From contig CAMBYG010000015.1 of assembly GCA_945872085.1 (NCBI GenBank), positions 1 to 33,692 on the forward strand: 33,692 nucleotides of DNA, read 5' to 3'. Source of the stretch: Chitinophaga pinensis. Its GTDB lineage: Bacteria; Bacteroidota; Bacteroidia; Chitinophagales; Chitinophagaceae. Both the position numbers and the translations under genes were made by a program. Positions 26,532 to 33,660 of the stretch are shown here, piece after piece (within the stretch, counting starts at the first letter, position 1; the number at the start of each line of letters is the position of its first letter). The notes under the pieces are model-generated. The model saw only the letters and a list, made by a program, of their open reading frames with translations. It was not told the origin of the DNA and made no database searches.

Positions 26532-27266
26532 ATGAAAGCCATTGCCCTTATTCCAGCTCGATTGGAAGCAAGTCGATTTCCAAAAAAATTATTGACCCCG
26601 ATATTAGGAAAGAGTGTTTTGTTGAGAACGTATGAGAGTGCTCTCCAAACGGGTTTATTTGATGATGTTGTAGTAGTTGCCGATCATGATGATTTGATCA
26701 ACGAGATTATTAATAATGGAGGTAAAGCAATTAAAAGTAAAGGCACTTATGAAAGTGGTACCGACCGTATTGCTGAAGTAGCGCTCCATTTAGATGCCGA
26801 TATTTTTATCAATATCCAAGGTGATGAACCCTTTGTGCAAAAACAACCTTTAGAACAATTATTAGACCTTTTTCATAATCCATCTACTCAAGTTGGTTCA
26901 TTAGTTCAAGAATTGAAACGCAGCGAAGATATTCAAGATCCAAATTTTGTAAAAGTAGCTTTGTCGCTTTCCCATAAAGCATTGCTTTTTTCTCGAAACC
27001 CCATTCCTTATATTAGAGATACACAGGCTCCCGTTCATTATTATGAGCATATAGGTGTGTATGGCTTTAAAAAAGAAGCCCTAGCACAATTCACTCAATG
27101 GGACATGAGCCCACTCGAGAAAATTGAAAAGATAGAATGTCTTCGCTTTTTAGAAAATGATATGCCTATCGCTATGGCGATTACTAATTATATGGGCATA
27201 GAAATTGATACGCCTCAAGATATCGATAGAGCTATTGAATTTATGAACAAACACAATTTAAAATAA
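26532..27266 (+). CDS. kdsB: 3-deoxy-manno-octulosonate cytidylyltransferase (CMP-Kdo or CMP-8-amino-Kdo synthetase)
   Basis: 244 aa. Activates Kdo with CTP for LPS inner core assembly. Motifs include IPARLEASRFPKKLL (7-21, CTP binding), VVVADHDD, GTYESGTDRIAEVA (72-85), NIQGDEPFV (94-102, metal Asp) and IGIEIDTPQDIDRA-like ending (GIEIDTPQD). The usual ARL-STRLP reads ARLEASRFP, within normal variation. The gene for a KdnB-like Kdo 8-oxidase follows after 5 bp. In Shewanella the KdsB encoded beside kdnAB prefers 8-amino-Kdo, so this enzyme may use that sugar; this is an inference from context. Confidence 0.93.
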   Translation: MKAIALIPARLEASRFPKKLLTPILGKSVLLRTYESALQTGLFDDVVVVADHDDLINEIINNGGKAIKSKGTYESGTDRIAEVALHLDADIFINIQGDEPFVQKQPLEQLLDLFHNPSTQVGSLVQELKRSEDIQDPNFVKVALSLSHKALLFSRNPIPYIRDTQAPVHYYEHIGVYGFKKEALAQFTQWDMSPLEKIEKIECLRFLENDMPIAMAITNYMGIEIDTPQDIDRAIEFMNKHNLK

Positions 27267-27271
27267 AAGAT

Positions 27272-28348
27272 ATGCAGTTTAAGAACCTTAAAATGGTAGA
27301 CTATGTTGTTTACGGAAGAGGATGTTTTAGTCAACTCGATGCAATATTAGCACCAAGAAGAATCGGCAATGCCCCTATGGTATTTATCGTGGATCATTAC
27401 TTTGAAAATAATGCAGCCTTTATTGCAAGTATTCCAAAGCAAGCGCATGATCATTTACTATTTGCCGATGTAAGTTACGAACCCAAAACAACTACCGTTG
27501 ATGCTATTGCTGCAGAACTAAAAAGCAATTATGAAACGGTTTCGGGTATTATTGGTATTGGTGGTGGTTCGGTTTTAGATTTAGCAGCAGCGGTAGCTAT
27601 AATGATGACCAATCCTGGCTTAGCACACGAATATCAAGGGTGGGATTTGGTAAAAAACAAAGCTGTATATAAAGTAGGTATACCTACTATTTCAGGAACA
27701 GGCGCTGAAGTTTCTAGAACATGCGTACTTACAGGTCCTACCAGAAAATTAGGTATGAACTCAGATTTTACCCCATTCGATCAAATCGTTTTAGATCCAG
27801 CGCTCATTAAAAGTGTTCCTAGAAATCAGAATTTTTATACGGGTATGGATTGTTATATCCATTGTATAGAATCTTTAGAAGGCACCTATATCAATGAATT
27901 TAGCAGATCATTTGGCGAGAAGGCATTAGCACTTTGTCAAGAGATTTATTTACATAAAGATAAATGGGACGACGAATCGGATGAGCAACTAATGATGGCC
28001 TCTTACGCAGGTGGCATGAGCATAGCATATTCTCAAGTAGGTGTTGCCCATGCTATAAGCTATGGTTTAAGTTATTTATTAGGCACCAAACATGGCATTG
28101 GCAATTGTATTGTTTTTAATCATTTAGAAGAATTCTATCCAGCAGGCGTAGCAGAATTTAAACAAATGGTTATTAAAAACAATATTGATATTCCAACCGG
28201 TATTTGCAAAGGACTAACGGATGAACAATTTGATACCATGATTGATGTTTCTCTAGGCATGGCTCCGCTATGGGAGAATGCCCTGGGTAAAGATTGGCAA
28301 ACTAAAATGGATCGCAAACGATTGAGAGCTATTTACGAAAAATTCTAA
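27272..28348 (+). CDS. kdnB: Iron-containing alcohol dehydrogenase, probable Kdo 8-oxidase (KdnB-like)
   Basis: 358 aa type III iron-dependent alcohol dehydrogenase. The NAD(P) site GIGGGSVLD is at 95-103; the metal ligands of the family are all present as D193 and H197 (GMDCYIHCIES), H260 (VGVAHAIS) and H274 (GTKHGIG). The start KNLKMVDYVVYGRGCFSQLDAIL is as I remember KdnB of Shewanella, which oxidises C8 of Kdo to an aldehyde before the aminotransferase KdnA adds nitrogen. Coupling to kdsB (5-bp gap) supports a Kdo role. KdnA itself is not in the window. A dehydrogenase for another alcohol remains possible. Confidence 0.72.
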   Translation: MQFKNLKMVDYVVYGRGCFSQLDAILAPRRIGNAPMVFIVDHYFENNAAFIASIPKQAHDHLLFADVSYEPKTTTVDAIAAELKSNYETVSGIIGIGGGSVLDLAAAVAIMMTNPGLAHEYQGWDLVKNKAVYKVGIPTISGTGAEVSRTCVLTGPTRKLGMNSDFTPFDQIVLDPALIKSVPRNQNFYTGMDCYIHCIESLEGTYINEFSRSFGEKALALCQEIYLHKDKWDDESDEQLMMASYAGGMSIAYSQVGVAHAISYGLSYLLGTKHGIGNCIVFNHLEEFYPAGVAEFKQMVIKNNIDIPTGICKGLTDEQFDTMIDVSLGMAPLWENALGKDWQTKMDRKRLRAIYEKF

Positions 28349-28373
28349 TTTTCAATTTAACTTAAAAAAATAA

Positions 28374-28952
28374 GTGAGCACAGAAAAAGTACTACAAGAC
28401 TGAAGCCAAAAACAATGTGAGCTTTGCAAAGCCACACAAGGACTTAGCATTTATGAAATTCCACCGCACAGCACCGGAAGAGCAGAAGACAGCCTTTATA
28501 TATGCGAAAAATGTAAAAAACAACTAGATAAAAAAGAAGATTTAGACGCTCAACATTGGAATTGCCTTAATGAAAGTATGTGGTCGGAAGTGCCTGCCGT
28601 TCAGGTGGTGGCATGGAGAATGCTCAATAGGCTAAGAAATGAATCATGGGCTGCGGAAGCTATTGATATGATGTACTTTGATGACGAAACCATGGCTTGG
28701 GCTAAAGCGAGTGGCGATCATGAAAATTCTAGCGAAGTAGATTTGCATAGAGATTGTAATGGGGCTGTTTTAGAAGATGGAGATACCGTAGTGCTTACTA
28801 AATCTTTAGATGTGAAAGGCAGTACGCTCAATGCACGCTTAGGCACCATAGTAAAACATATCCGCTTAGTAAAAGATAATACCGAGCAAATTGAGGGAAA
28901 AATAGAAGGACAAACCATTGTCATTCTTACCAAATACTTGAGAAAAGGTTAA
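28374..28952 (+). pseudogene. phnA: PhnA/YjdM-family zinc-ribbon protein, broken by an in-frame TGA
   Basis: Read from the GTG at 28374 the frame gives a nine-residue start (MSTEKVLQD), then TGA at 28401-28403, then the rest of a normal PhnA without further interruption: CELC (from 28416) and ICEKC (from 28500) of the zinc ribbon, HWNCLNESMWSEVPAVQVVAWRML, and the C-terminal DGDTVVLTKSLDVKG...LGTIVKHIRL to 28952. The family normally has Arg (as in LLxRS) at the stop, so one base change (CGA or AGA to TGA) explains it. No ATG, GTG or TTG lies between the stop and the first CxxC; the first later ATG (28578) would give only the C-terminal domain. PhnA is not a phosphonate hydrolase; its role is unknown. 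Confidence 0.8.
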
Positions 28953-28969
28953 AGAAATAGTAGGCATAA

Positions 28970-29003
28970 AAAAAAAGCTTGAAGATTACTTCAAGCTTTT
29001 TTT
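28970..29003. terminator. Bidirectional terminator between phnA and kdsC
   Basis: 15-bp perfect stem (28970-28984 with 28989-29003), core AGCTTGAAG/CTTCAAGCT, loop ATTA, with an A run on one side and a T run on the other. Its last two bases overlap the kdsC stop codon. Confidence 0.9.
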
Positions 29004-29499
29004 ATTCCCAATGGTTATTGAGTTTCAAAACAAATTCAATGACTTCTCGCACACAGCCTTCGCCACCTTTAATGGGTGATATATAATCGGCAACTGCTTT
29101 TATCTCATTGATAGCATCTGCTGGACAAGTTTTTAATCCGCACAGTTGCATAACTTCTCTATCGGGCATATCATCGCCCATATATAATAGCGCCGATGGT
29201 GCAATACCATATTTAGCTAATAATGTTTTTAATAGTTGAGCCTTATCTTTTACCGCAATATGCACTTCTTCCAAGCCTAATTTGCTAAGGCGTTTCACCA
29301 CTGCATTAGAAGTGCCACCAGATATGATCCATATCTGATAACCCTTTTTAATTGCTAATTGCAAGGCATAACCATCTTTGATATTCATGGTTCTCAACAA
29401 ATGACCTTCTTCTGTAACGAGTAAGGTGCCGTTTGTTAAAACGCCATCTACATCAAAAACGAAAACCTTGATCGGTTCAAAAAGTGCTCTTGTATTCAT
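29002..29499 (-). CDS. kdsC: KdsC-type HAD phosphatase (Kdo 8-phosphate phosphatase)
   Basis: 165 aa, the short C0-type HAD without cap domain that forms tetramers. Motif I FDVDGVLT has nucleophile D16 and D18 (15-22); motif II IISGG (58-62); K84 in HIAVKDK; motif IV GDDMPD with D109, D110 and D113. It removes phosphate from Kdo-8-P, the step before KdsB. It converges on kdsB-kdnB-phnA across the shared terminator, so three Kdo genes sit together. It is the last gene of the fdx-iscX-kdsC run, with iscX ending directly before it. Confidence 0.9.
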   Translation of the reverse strand: MNTRALFEPIKVFVFDVDGVLTNGTLLVTEEGHLLRTMNIKDGYALQLAIKKGYQIWIISGGTSNAVVKRLSKLGLEEVHIAVKDKAQLLKTLLAKYGIAPSALLYMGDDMPDREVMQLCGLKTCPADAINEIKAVADYISPIKGGEGCVREVIEFVLKLNNHWE

Positions 29500-29739
29500 T
29501 TAATTTTGATTATCGCGCCATTCGTAAACCCATGTACTTTGAATCATCTCTAAATGACCTTCATTACAATCTTCGCGTTTACCTTTAAATTCAGGAATTT
29601 CTAAAACCCATTCGATGAGTTCGGTAAAGCGTAATCGGTATATTTTAGCTTCCGTAAAATCATCGCCAAAACGTTCGTATAATTTTATAGCGATATCTTC
29701 GTAGTCGTTCCAATAAATTGGTAATTCAAATTGGCTCAT
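29500..29739 (-). CDS. iscX: IscX-like iron-sulfur assembly protein
   Basis: 79 aa. The whole chain matches the IscX family: YWNDYEDIAIKLYERFGDDF, RFTELIEWVLEIPEF (about 37-51) and CNEGHLEMIQSTWVYEW (about 58-74), with the acidic, tryptophan-rich pattern of the type. It is slightly longer than E. coli IscX (66 aa). IscX binds the cysteine desulfurase IscS and iron and modulates cluster assembly. It starts 7 bp after fdx, the same gene order (fdx then iscX) as the end of the E. coli isc operon, and ends directly before kdsC. Confidence 0.88.
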   Translation of the reverse strand: MSQFELPIYWNDYEDIAIKLYERFGDDFTEAKIYRLRFTELIEWVLEIPEFKGKREDCNEGHLEMIQSTWVYEWRDNQN

Positions 29740-29746
29740 AATAAGT

Positions 29747-30085
29747 TTATTCTCCGTGAATAATAGATTGATCAGGTATGGTTACGTTAATTACCCCTTC
29801 CTGTTGTTCTAATAAAATACATTGACAACCAAGGCGAGAGTTAATTTTAGGATTTCTTGCACGATCTATAAAATCTTCTTCTCGGTCGCTAATCTCTTCC
29901 AAATATTGATCGCCACTATTTACGTATAAGTGACAGGTGCTGCAGCCACAAACCATGCCGCAATTATGATGCAACTCAATATTGTTTTCTAGTGCTATTT
30001 CTAAAATGCTTTGTCCGGACGCTACATTATTCAATTGAACGGGGCTTATGCCAGTTTGTTCAAAATTAAAATTTATCTGATACAT
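29747..30085 (-). CDS. fdx: ISC-type [2Fe-2S] ferredoxin
   Basis: 112 aa. Cluster ligands are C42, C48 and C51 in CGMVCGCSTCH and C87 in RLGCQC, the same layout and even the same numbering as the E. coli Fdx (adrenodoxin-like). C46 is the conserved non-ligand cysteine; C89 is extra. The protein donates electrons in iron-sulfur cluster assembly, in the cytoplasm. The rest of the ISC set is not in the window. A TACTTTTG box at 30112-30105 stands 19 nt before the ATG and may drive fdx-iscX-kdsC. Confidence 0.92.
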   Translation of the reverse strand: MYQINFNFEQTGISPVQLNNVASGQSILEIALENNIELHHNCGMVCGCSTCHLYVNSGDQYLEEISDREEDFIDRARNPKINSRLGCQCILLEQQEGVINVTIPDQSIIHGE

Positions 30086-30104
30086 AGATTGGTATTAATG
30101 CTTA

Positions 30105-30112
30105 CAAAAGTA
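30105..30112 (-). promoter_or_regulatory. Candidate -7 box TACTTTTG for fdx-iscX-kdsC
   Basis: Read on the minus strand, TACTTTTG matches TAnnTTTG exactly and lies 19 nt from the fdx ATG in a 55-bp spacer. No -33 TTG is seen. Confidence 0.45.
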
Positions 30113-30140
30113 GTTTTAAATATACTCTTATACTAAAAAC

Positions 30141-30926
30141 TTAGCTAGATTTTTTAATAGATTCAGTCAATAGGGTATAGATACTTTCCAAATGGCTATT
30201 TTGAAGAATTTCGAGATGCTTTTGTATGCTGTCTTGATCGCCTCGTATTGCCGGACCCGTTTGCATATGAGCTGCATTCAAGGTTTCATATTGCGCAGCC
30301 GTTTGCTGCACTAATGGGTTTAAAATTAAAGGATCAATTTGGTGCTCTTCACAAAAAGCCTGCGTTACAGCATACAAATGATTCACAAAGTTATTGAGCA
30401 CCACAGCCGCCAAATGAGCAGCTTTACGCTGTTCGTAGCTCAATTCGATAACCTGTGTAGTATAAAATAGTGCTAATTGATGGAGTGCCTTTACATGCTT
30501 CTTATCCTCCCTGTTAATCACAAAGGGAATAGTAGTAGTGGGGCGCTTTATTGCATTGTTTATAGAATAGAGCGGCCATAAGCTAGCGATGGATTTATTG
30601 GATGCAACAGCTAATTGCTGTTCATCTACCATGCCAGAAAAACTAATAAATAATGCAGTAGTAGCTACCGAATGTAGTAAAGAAGGAATTGCCGTATCGC
30701 TTACTGCCAAAAAGATATAATCTACCGGAGTAGCTGCAATATCGCTTAGGGAATTTAGATGAGGTACTCCAAATTGTTGACTTAACAATGTAGCCTTAGC
30801 TGCTGTTCTGCTATAGATACCTAAACAAGTAAATGCTGGAGGCTGATGACTAAGCAAATAGCTTGCCATATTGCCAGCTCCTATAACGATAAAGGTCTTA
30901 GTTTCGTTCTTGTTCATGGGCAGCAT
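30141..30926 (-). CDS. Rossmann-fold protein with DUF2520 domain
   Basis: 261 aa. The N-terminal NAD(P)-binding motif is VIGAGNMASYLL (about 14-25), then SRTAAKATLLSQQFG and DYIFLAVSDTAIP (about 69-81). The C-terminal half is the helical DUF2520 domain (KAAHLAAVVLNNFVNHLYAVT near 168-188; GPAIRGDQDSIQKHL near 224-238), as in the F420/6-phosphogluconate-like dehydrogenases. The reaction is not known. The first ATG gives a 29-bp overlap with plsC; the ATG three codons later (MNKNETK) also works. Downstream is the 55-bp spacer carrying the fdx promoter box. Confidence 0.85.
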   Translation of the reverse strand: MLPMNKNETKTFIVIGAGNMASYLLSHQPPAFTCLGIYSRTAAKATLLSQQFGVPHLNSLSDIAATPVDYIFLAVSDTAIPSLLHSVATTALFISFSGMVDEQQLAVASNKSIASLWPLYSINNAIKRPTTTIPFVINREDKKHVKALHQLALFYTTQVIELSYEQRKAAHLAAVVLNNFVNHLYAVTQAFCEEHQIDPLILNPLVQQTAAQYETLNAAHMQTGPAIRGDQDSIQKHLEILQNSHLESIYTLLTESIKKSS

Positions 30927-31644
30927 AATAAGTACTCATTATCGAATAGGCCTTGTCTTTTAAATCATTAACCGTTGCTATTTCATATGCATCAATGGAG
31001 ATGGGTTCAAGAAAGTCGATATGTAAGCGTTGCGGCCAAGCCCAAAATGCTGGTTTGCCCGGAAACAAAGCCCCTGAATTAAAAATTAATGCAGGCACAA
31101 TATTCTTTTTGGCTTTAATAGCCGTTATAAACGCACCATTAAAGAAGGGTTGTATGCCTATGCCTGTTTTATTTCTTGTTCCTTCGGGATATAAACACAA
31201 ATTCAAGCCCATATCCAAAACGCGCTGCATTTGTATAACACTATCTTTTCTAGATTTCTCATTTTTACGATCTACTAATATAGAGCCCGATTTGTAAACC
31301 AAACCAAAAATCGGAATTTTTGATAATTCAATTTTAGCCAGCGTTTTATTGGCAAAGGGTATAAAAGGGGTTGAAATGGGCGGATCGGCAAGTGAATTAT
31401 GATTACAGATAATTACATAATTTTCATTTTTACGAAAATGCTTTTTACCCTTTACATGTACCCTACAGAATACAAGCGGCATATATACCCGCATCCAGGT
31501 TTTAAATACAGGATGAAGTATTAAGGATCTCTTAGGCTCACTTACCCAATAGAAAAGTAGCGTAATAATAAAGACCATGCACAAGGTAAGGGCAAATACA
31601 CTTAATGCATATACAAAATAGATATGACCTAAAATTCGTTTCAT
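30898..31644 (-). CDS. plsC: 1-acyl-sn-glycerol-3-phosphate acyltransferase (PlsC family)
   Basis: 248 aa. An N-terminal membrane helix (about 7-34) is followed by the acyltransferase domain with the catalytic H(x4)D as NHNSLAD (H82, D87), the glycerol-phosphate site YPEGTRNKTG (152-161, with E154, G155 and T156) and a late PALIFNSGALFPG segment (motif IV). It adds the second acyl chain in phosphatidic acid synthesis at the inner membrane. The gene is between ung (10 bp upstream) and the DUF2520 protein gene (overlapping), part of a minus-strand operon. A relative acting on other acceptors, such as lipid or ornithine acyltransferases, is possible. Confidence 0.88.
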   Translation of the reverse strand: MKRILGHIYFVYALSVFALTLCMVFIITLLFYWVSEPKRSLILHPVFKTWMRVYMPLVFCRVHVKGKKHFRKNENYVIICNHNSLADPPISTPFIPFANKTLAKIELSKIPIFGLVYKSGSILVDRKNEKSRKDSVIQMQRVLDMGLNLCLYPEGTRNKTGIGIQPFFNGAFITAIKAKKNIVPALIFNSGALFPGKPAFWAWPQRLHIDFLEPISIDAYEIATVNDLKDKAYSIMSTYYAAHEQERN

Positions 31645-31654
31645 AAATTATTCG

Positions 31655-32311
31655 TTATTTAAACCAATCTATTGCAGCATATTGATTTTTGACAAGATGC
31701 AAATTAGTCAATTTAAATTGATTGCTTCCCAAAAATCCACGGTAGGCCGAAAGCGGCGAGGGGTGTGGCGTTTTTATTACGAGATGTTTATGTTGGTCTA
31801 TGAGCCTTGATTTTGCTTGAGCCGAATTGCCCCATAAGAGAAATACAAGTTGCTCTTTCTTATCTGATAGGGCTTGGATAACCTTATCGGTAAAATGTTC
31901 CCAACCCAAATCTTTATGAGAGAGCGCTTGATGAGGGGCAACAGAAAGATGGGCATTTAACAAGAGCACGCCTTGTTGCGCCCAATTACTTAAATCACCA
32001 CCGGTTCTTTTTTGTCCATATTCAAATTCCAATTCATTAAAAATATTGTAAAGGGAGGGCGGTAGTTTACAAGCATTGGGTACCGAAAAAGCTAGCCCTT
32101 GCGCTTGTCCTTCGCCATGATAAGGATCTTGACCCAAAATCACCACTTTACAATTAGAAAAAGTACACAATTCAAATGCTTTAAACAAGGCATCTTTTGC
32201 GGGAAAAAAGGAGTGCTGATTTAAGTAGGTATTCAGGGCAGTAAAGTAGTCTTTTGAAAATTCGTCTTTCAAAAAGGGCAACCAATCGTTATTTGGGAAA
32301 TAGCGTATCAC
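31655..32311 (-). CDS. ung: Uracil-DNA glycosylase
   Basis: 218 aa family 1 enzyme. Catalytic GQDPYHG is at 60-66 (D62 activates water), the uracil pocket LLLNAHLSV at 115-123, and the DNA-intercalating loop HPSPLSAYRGF at 183-193 with H183. It cuts uracil out of DNA in base excision repair. The start is a GTG at 32311 that overlaps the TGA stop of the preceding gene (GTGA), a coupled arrangement; no ATG is available nearby. Confidence 0.95.
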   Translation of the reverse strand: MIRYFPNNDWLPFLKDEFSKDYFTALNTYLNQHSFFPAKDALFKAFELCTFSNCKVVILGQDPYHGEGQAQGLAFSVPNACKLPPSLYNIFNELEFEYGQKRTGGDLSNWAQQGVLLLNAHLSVAPHQALSHKDLGWEHFTDKVIQALSDKKEQLVFLLWGNSAQAKSRLIDQHKHLVIKTPHPSPLSAYRGFLGSNQFKLTNLHLVKNQYAAIDWFK

Positions 32312-32910
32312 TTAATTTGGATATCAAATAAGGGTTGATCGGCAATAAATCCTTGTAGCTGATCGCCAATAGCCACAGGACCTACACCTGCGGGTGTACC
32401 CGTAAATAGTAAATCACCAGTATGGAGCGTAAAGTATTGAGATACATAGGCAATAAGCGTATCAAATGAAAACAGCATATCCTTGCTATAACCCACTTGT
32501 ACTTGTTCGCTGTTTTTTAAAAGCGAAAAATGAATAGCCGCTGCTTGCTCAGGTAGGGGAATGAAATCGCCTACAATGGCCGATCCATCAAAAGCTTTAG
32601 CAATCTCCCAAGGGAGCCCTTTTTCTTTTTGCTGTTGTTGCAAATCACGAGCCGTAAAATCTATACCTACCGTAATTTGTTGGTAATAATTCTTAGCAAA
32701 TTTCTCTTTTATATGTTTGCCATTTTTGCAGATTTTTAATACCAATTCGCATTCGTAATGCAAATCTTTTGTAAATTCTGGATAATAGAAGCTAGCACCT
32801 TGCAGTAAAGATGATTTTGGTTTCATAAATACCACGGGCGTGGCCGACACGGCATTGTTTAATTCTTTTGCATGATCGGCATAATTTCTACCAATACAGA
32901 TTATCTTCAT
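32308..32910 (-). CDS. Fumarylacetoacetate hydrolase-family protein (acylpyruvase-like)
   Basis: 200 aa, the short FAH-domain form. IGRNYADHAKE (6-16) starts the domain; metal ligands are E53 and E55 in YECELVLKI and D84 in VGIDFTARD; K105 in WEIAKAFD is the conserved lysine; LFTGTPAGVGPV lies near 168-179. Relatives hydrolyse acylpyruvates or decarboxylate oxaloacetate; the actual substrate is unknown. It is the first gene of the minus-strand run, divergent from the thioesterase at 32924 with only 13 bp between starts. The stop TGA overlaps the ung start. Confidence 0.88.
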   Translation of the reverse strand: MKIICIGRNYADHAKELNNAVSATPVVFMKPKSSLLQGASFYYPEFTKDLHYECELVLKICKNGKHIKEKFAKNYYQQITVGIDFTARDLQQQQKEKGLPWEIAKAFDGSAIVGDFIPLPEQAAAIHFSLLKNSEQVQVGYSKDMLFSFDTLIAYVSQYFTLHTGDLLFTGTPAGVGPVAIGDQLQGFIADQPLFDIQIK

Positions 32911-32923
32911 AAAAAATTAGTAT

Positions 32924-33364
32924 ATGCGTGTAAAATTAAAATTTCCTAGCGAAAAACCTTGTATTATCTATCCTTTTAGGGTAAGAATTACAGATTTGAA
33001 TTACGGAAATCATGTAGGCAATGATACCATCTTGCGCTATGCCCACGAGGCTAGAATGCACTTTTTGGCTGCCCATGGTATGAATGAATTAGCGGCAGGG
33101 GGCAGTAGTTTAATTATGGCCGATGCACAAATAGCATTTAAACACGAGGCTTTTTATGGCGATGCCTTGCAGATACACGTATTTATTGATGAGCTTAGCG
33201 ATCGCTCCTTTAGTTTATTGTATCGCATCATAAAACAAGAGCAAGAAACAGCAATAGATATAGCGCATGTAAAAACTGGCATGGTTTGTTTCGATTATAA
33301 CACAAGAAAAACCTTGCAAATGGGCCAAGCGCTAAAAAACTTATTGCTAAGTTTTAAAAATTAA
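32924..33364 (+). CDS. Hotdog-fold thioesterase
   Basis: 146 aa. Thioesterase signature FRVRITDLNYGNHVGNDTILRYAHEARM (18-45) contains the catalytic D24 and the N-Y-G-N-H-V turn typical of acyl-CoA/acyl-ACP thioesterases; FYGDALQIHVFIDELSDRSFSLLYRI (about 77-102) is the conserved following strand pair. No signal peptide. The target acyl-CoA is unknown. Divergent from the FAH gene and followed 27 nt after its stop codon by the tRNA-Met. Confidence 0.85.
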   Translation: MRVKLKFPSEKPCIIYPFRVRITDLNYGNHVGNDTILRYAHEARMHFLAAHGMNELAAGGSSLIMADAQIAFKHEAFYGDALQIHVFIDELSDRSFSLLYRIIKQEQETAIDIAHVKTGMVCFDYNTRKTLQMGQALKNLLLSFKN

Positions 33365-33374
33365 AAATTTGTTT

Positions 33375-33382
33375 TACCTTTG
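33375..33382 (+). promoter_or_regulatory. -7 box TACCTTTG of the tRNA-Met gene
   Basis: Exact TAnnTTTG, ending 9 nt before the mature 5' end of the tRNA. The distance is right for a start just upstream of the tRNA. No -33 TTG at the normal spacing. Confidence 0.5.
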
Positions 33383-33391
33383 CACACTCTT

Positions 33392-33465
33392 GGCGAGGTA
33401 GCTCAGTTGGTTAGAGCACAGGATTCATAACCCTGAGGTCACGAGTTCAACTCTCGTTCTCGCTA
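33392..33465 (+). tRNA. tRNA-Met (CAT anticodon)
   Basis: 74 nt cloverleaf: acceptor GGCGAGG with TCTCGCT (two wobble pairs) and discriminator A; T8 and A9; D-arm GCTC/GAGC; anticodon loop TTCATAA with stem CAGGA/CCCTG (last pair mismatched); T-arm CGAGT TCAAC-type (CGAG TTCAACT CTCG). The CCA end is not encoded. The G1 and the absence of three G-C pairs in the anticodon stem favour the elongator type; the isoleucine tRNA with CAT (lysidine) cannot be excluded by eye. Confidence 0.93.
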
Positions 33466-33475
33466 CATGAAAATC

Positions 33476-33503
33476 AAGGACTTACGTTAAATCGTGGGTC
33501 CTT
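33476..33503 (+). terminator. Hairpin directly after the tRNA, possible terminator
   Basis: 11-bp stem 33476-33486 with 33493-33503 (AAGGACTTACG/CGTGGGTCCTT, two G-T pairs), loop TTAAAT, then TTTGTTGTTT. It lies 10 nt behind the tRNA. It could instead be part of an attachment region. Confidence 0.5.
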
Positions 33504-33512
33504 TGTTGTTTC

Positions 33513-33545
33513 TGCGTGAGGTTTGCGTGAGGTTTTGCGTGAGGT
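33513..33545 (+). repeat. Three direct repeats TGCGTGAGGT
   Basis: Identical 10-mers at 33513-33522, 33524-33533 and 33536-33545, spaced 11 and 12 bp, about one helical turn, and followed by T-rich sequence. They lie between a tRNA and the beginning of a new ORF. The phasing fits protein binding, for example integrase or excisionase arm sites. Confidence 0.75.
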
Positions 33546-33660
33546 TTTTAACTTTTTAATAAAATTGTTTCTATGCAAACTAAATCACAATAAGATAATC
33601 TCTAATTAATATTCTAGTTATTTTTCTTTTCTAATTTACTATTGAATTAAAAAATTAAAA

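Noticed and set aside
28401-28436. Selenocysteine at the phnA TGA, because a hairpin (TGTG-A-GCTT, loop TGCA, AAGC-CACA) lies 12-33 nt downstream
   Set aside because: The family has Arg, not Cys, at this position, the hairpin is short with a bulge, and it overlaps codons for the conserved CELCKA. No selenocysteine genes are seen in the window.
28374-28952. Reassigned genetic code with TGA as a sense codon
   Set aside because: TGA is the natural stop of several intact genes here, including the symporter (7522-7524), the DUF4105 protein (19326-19328) and the FAH protein (32308-32310).
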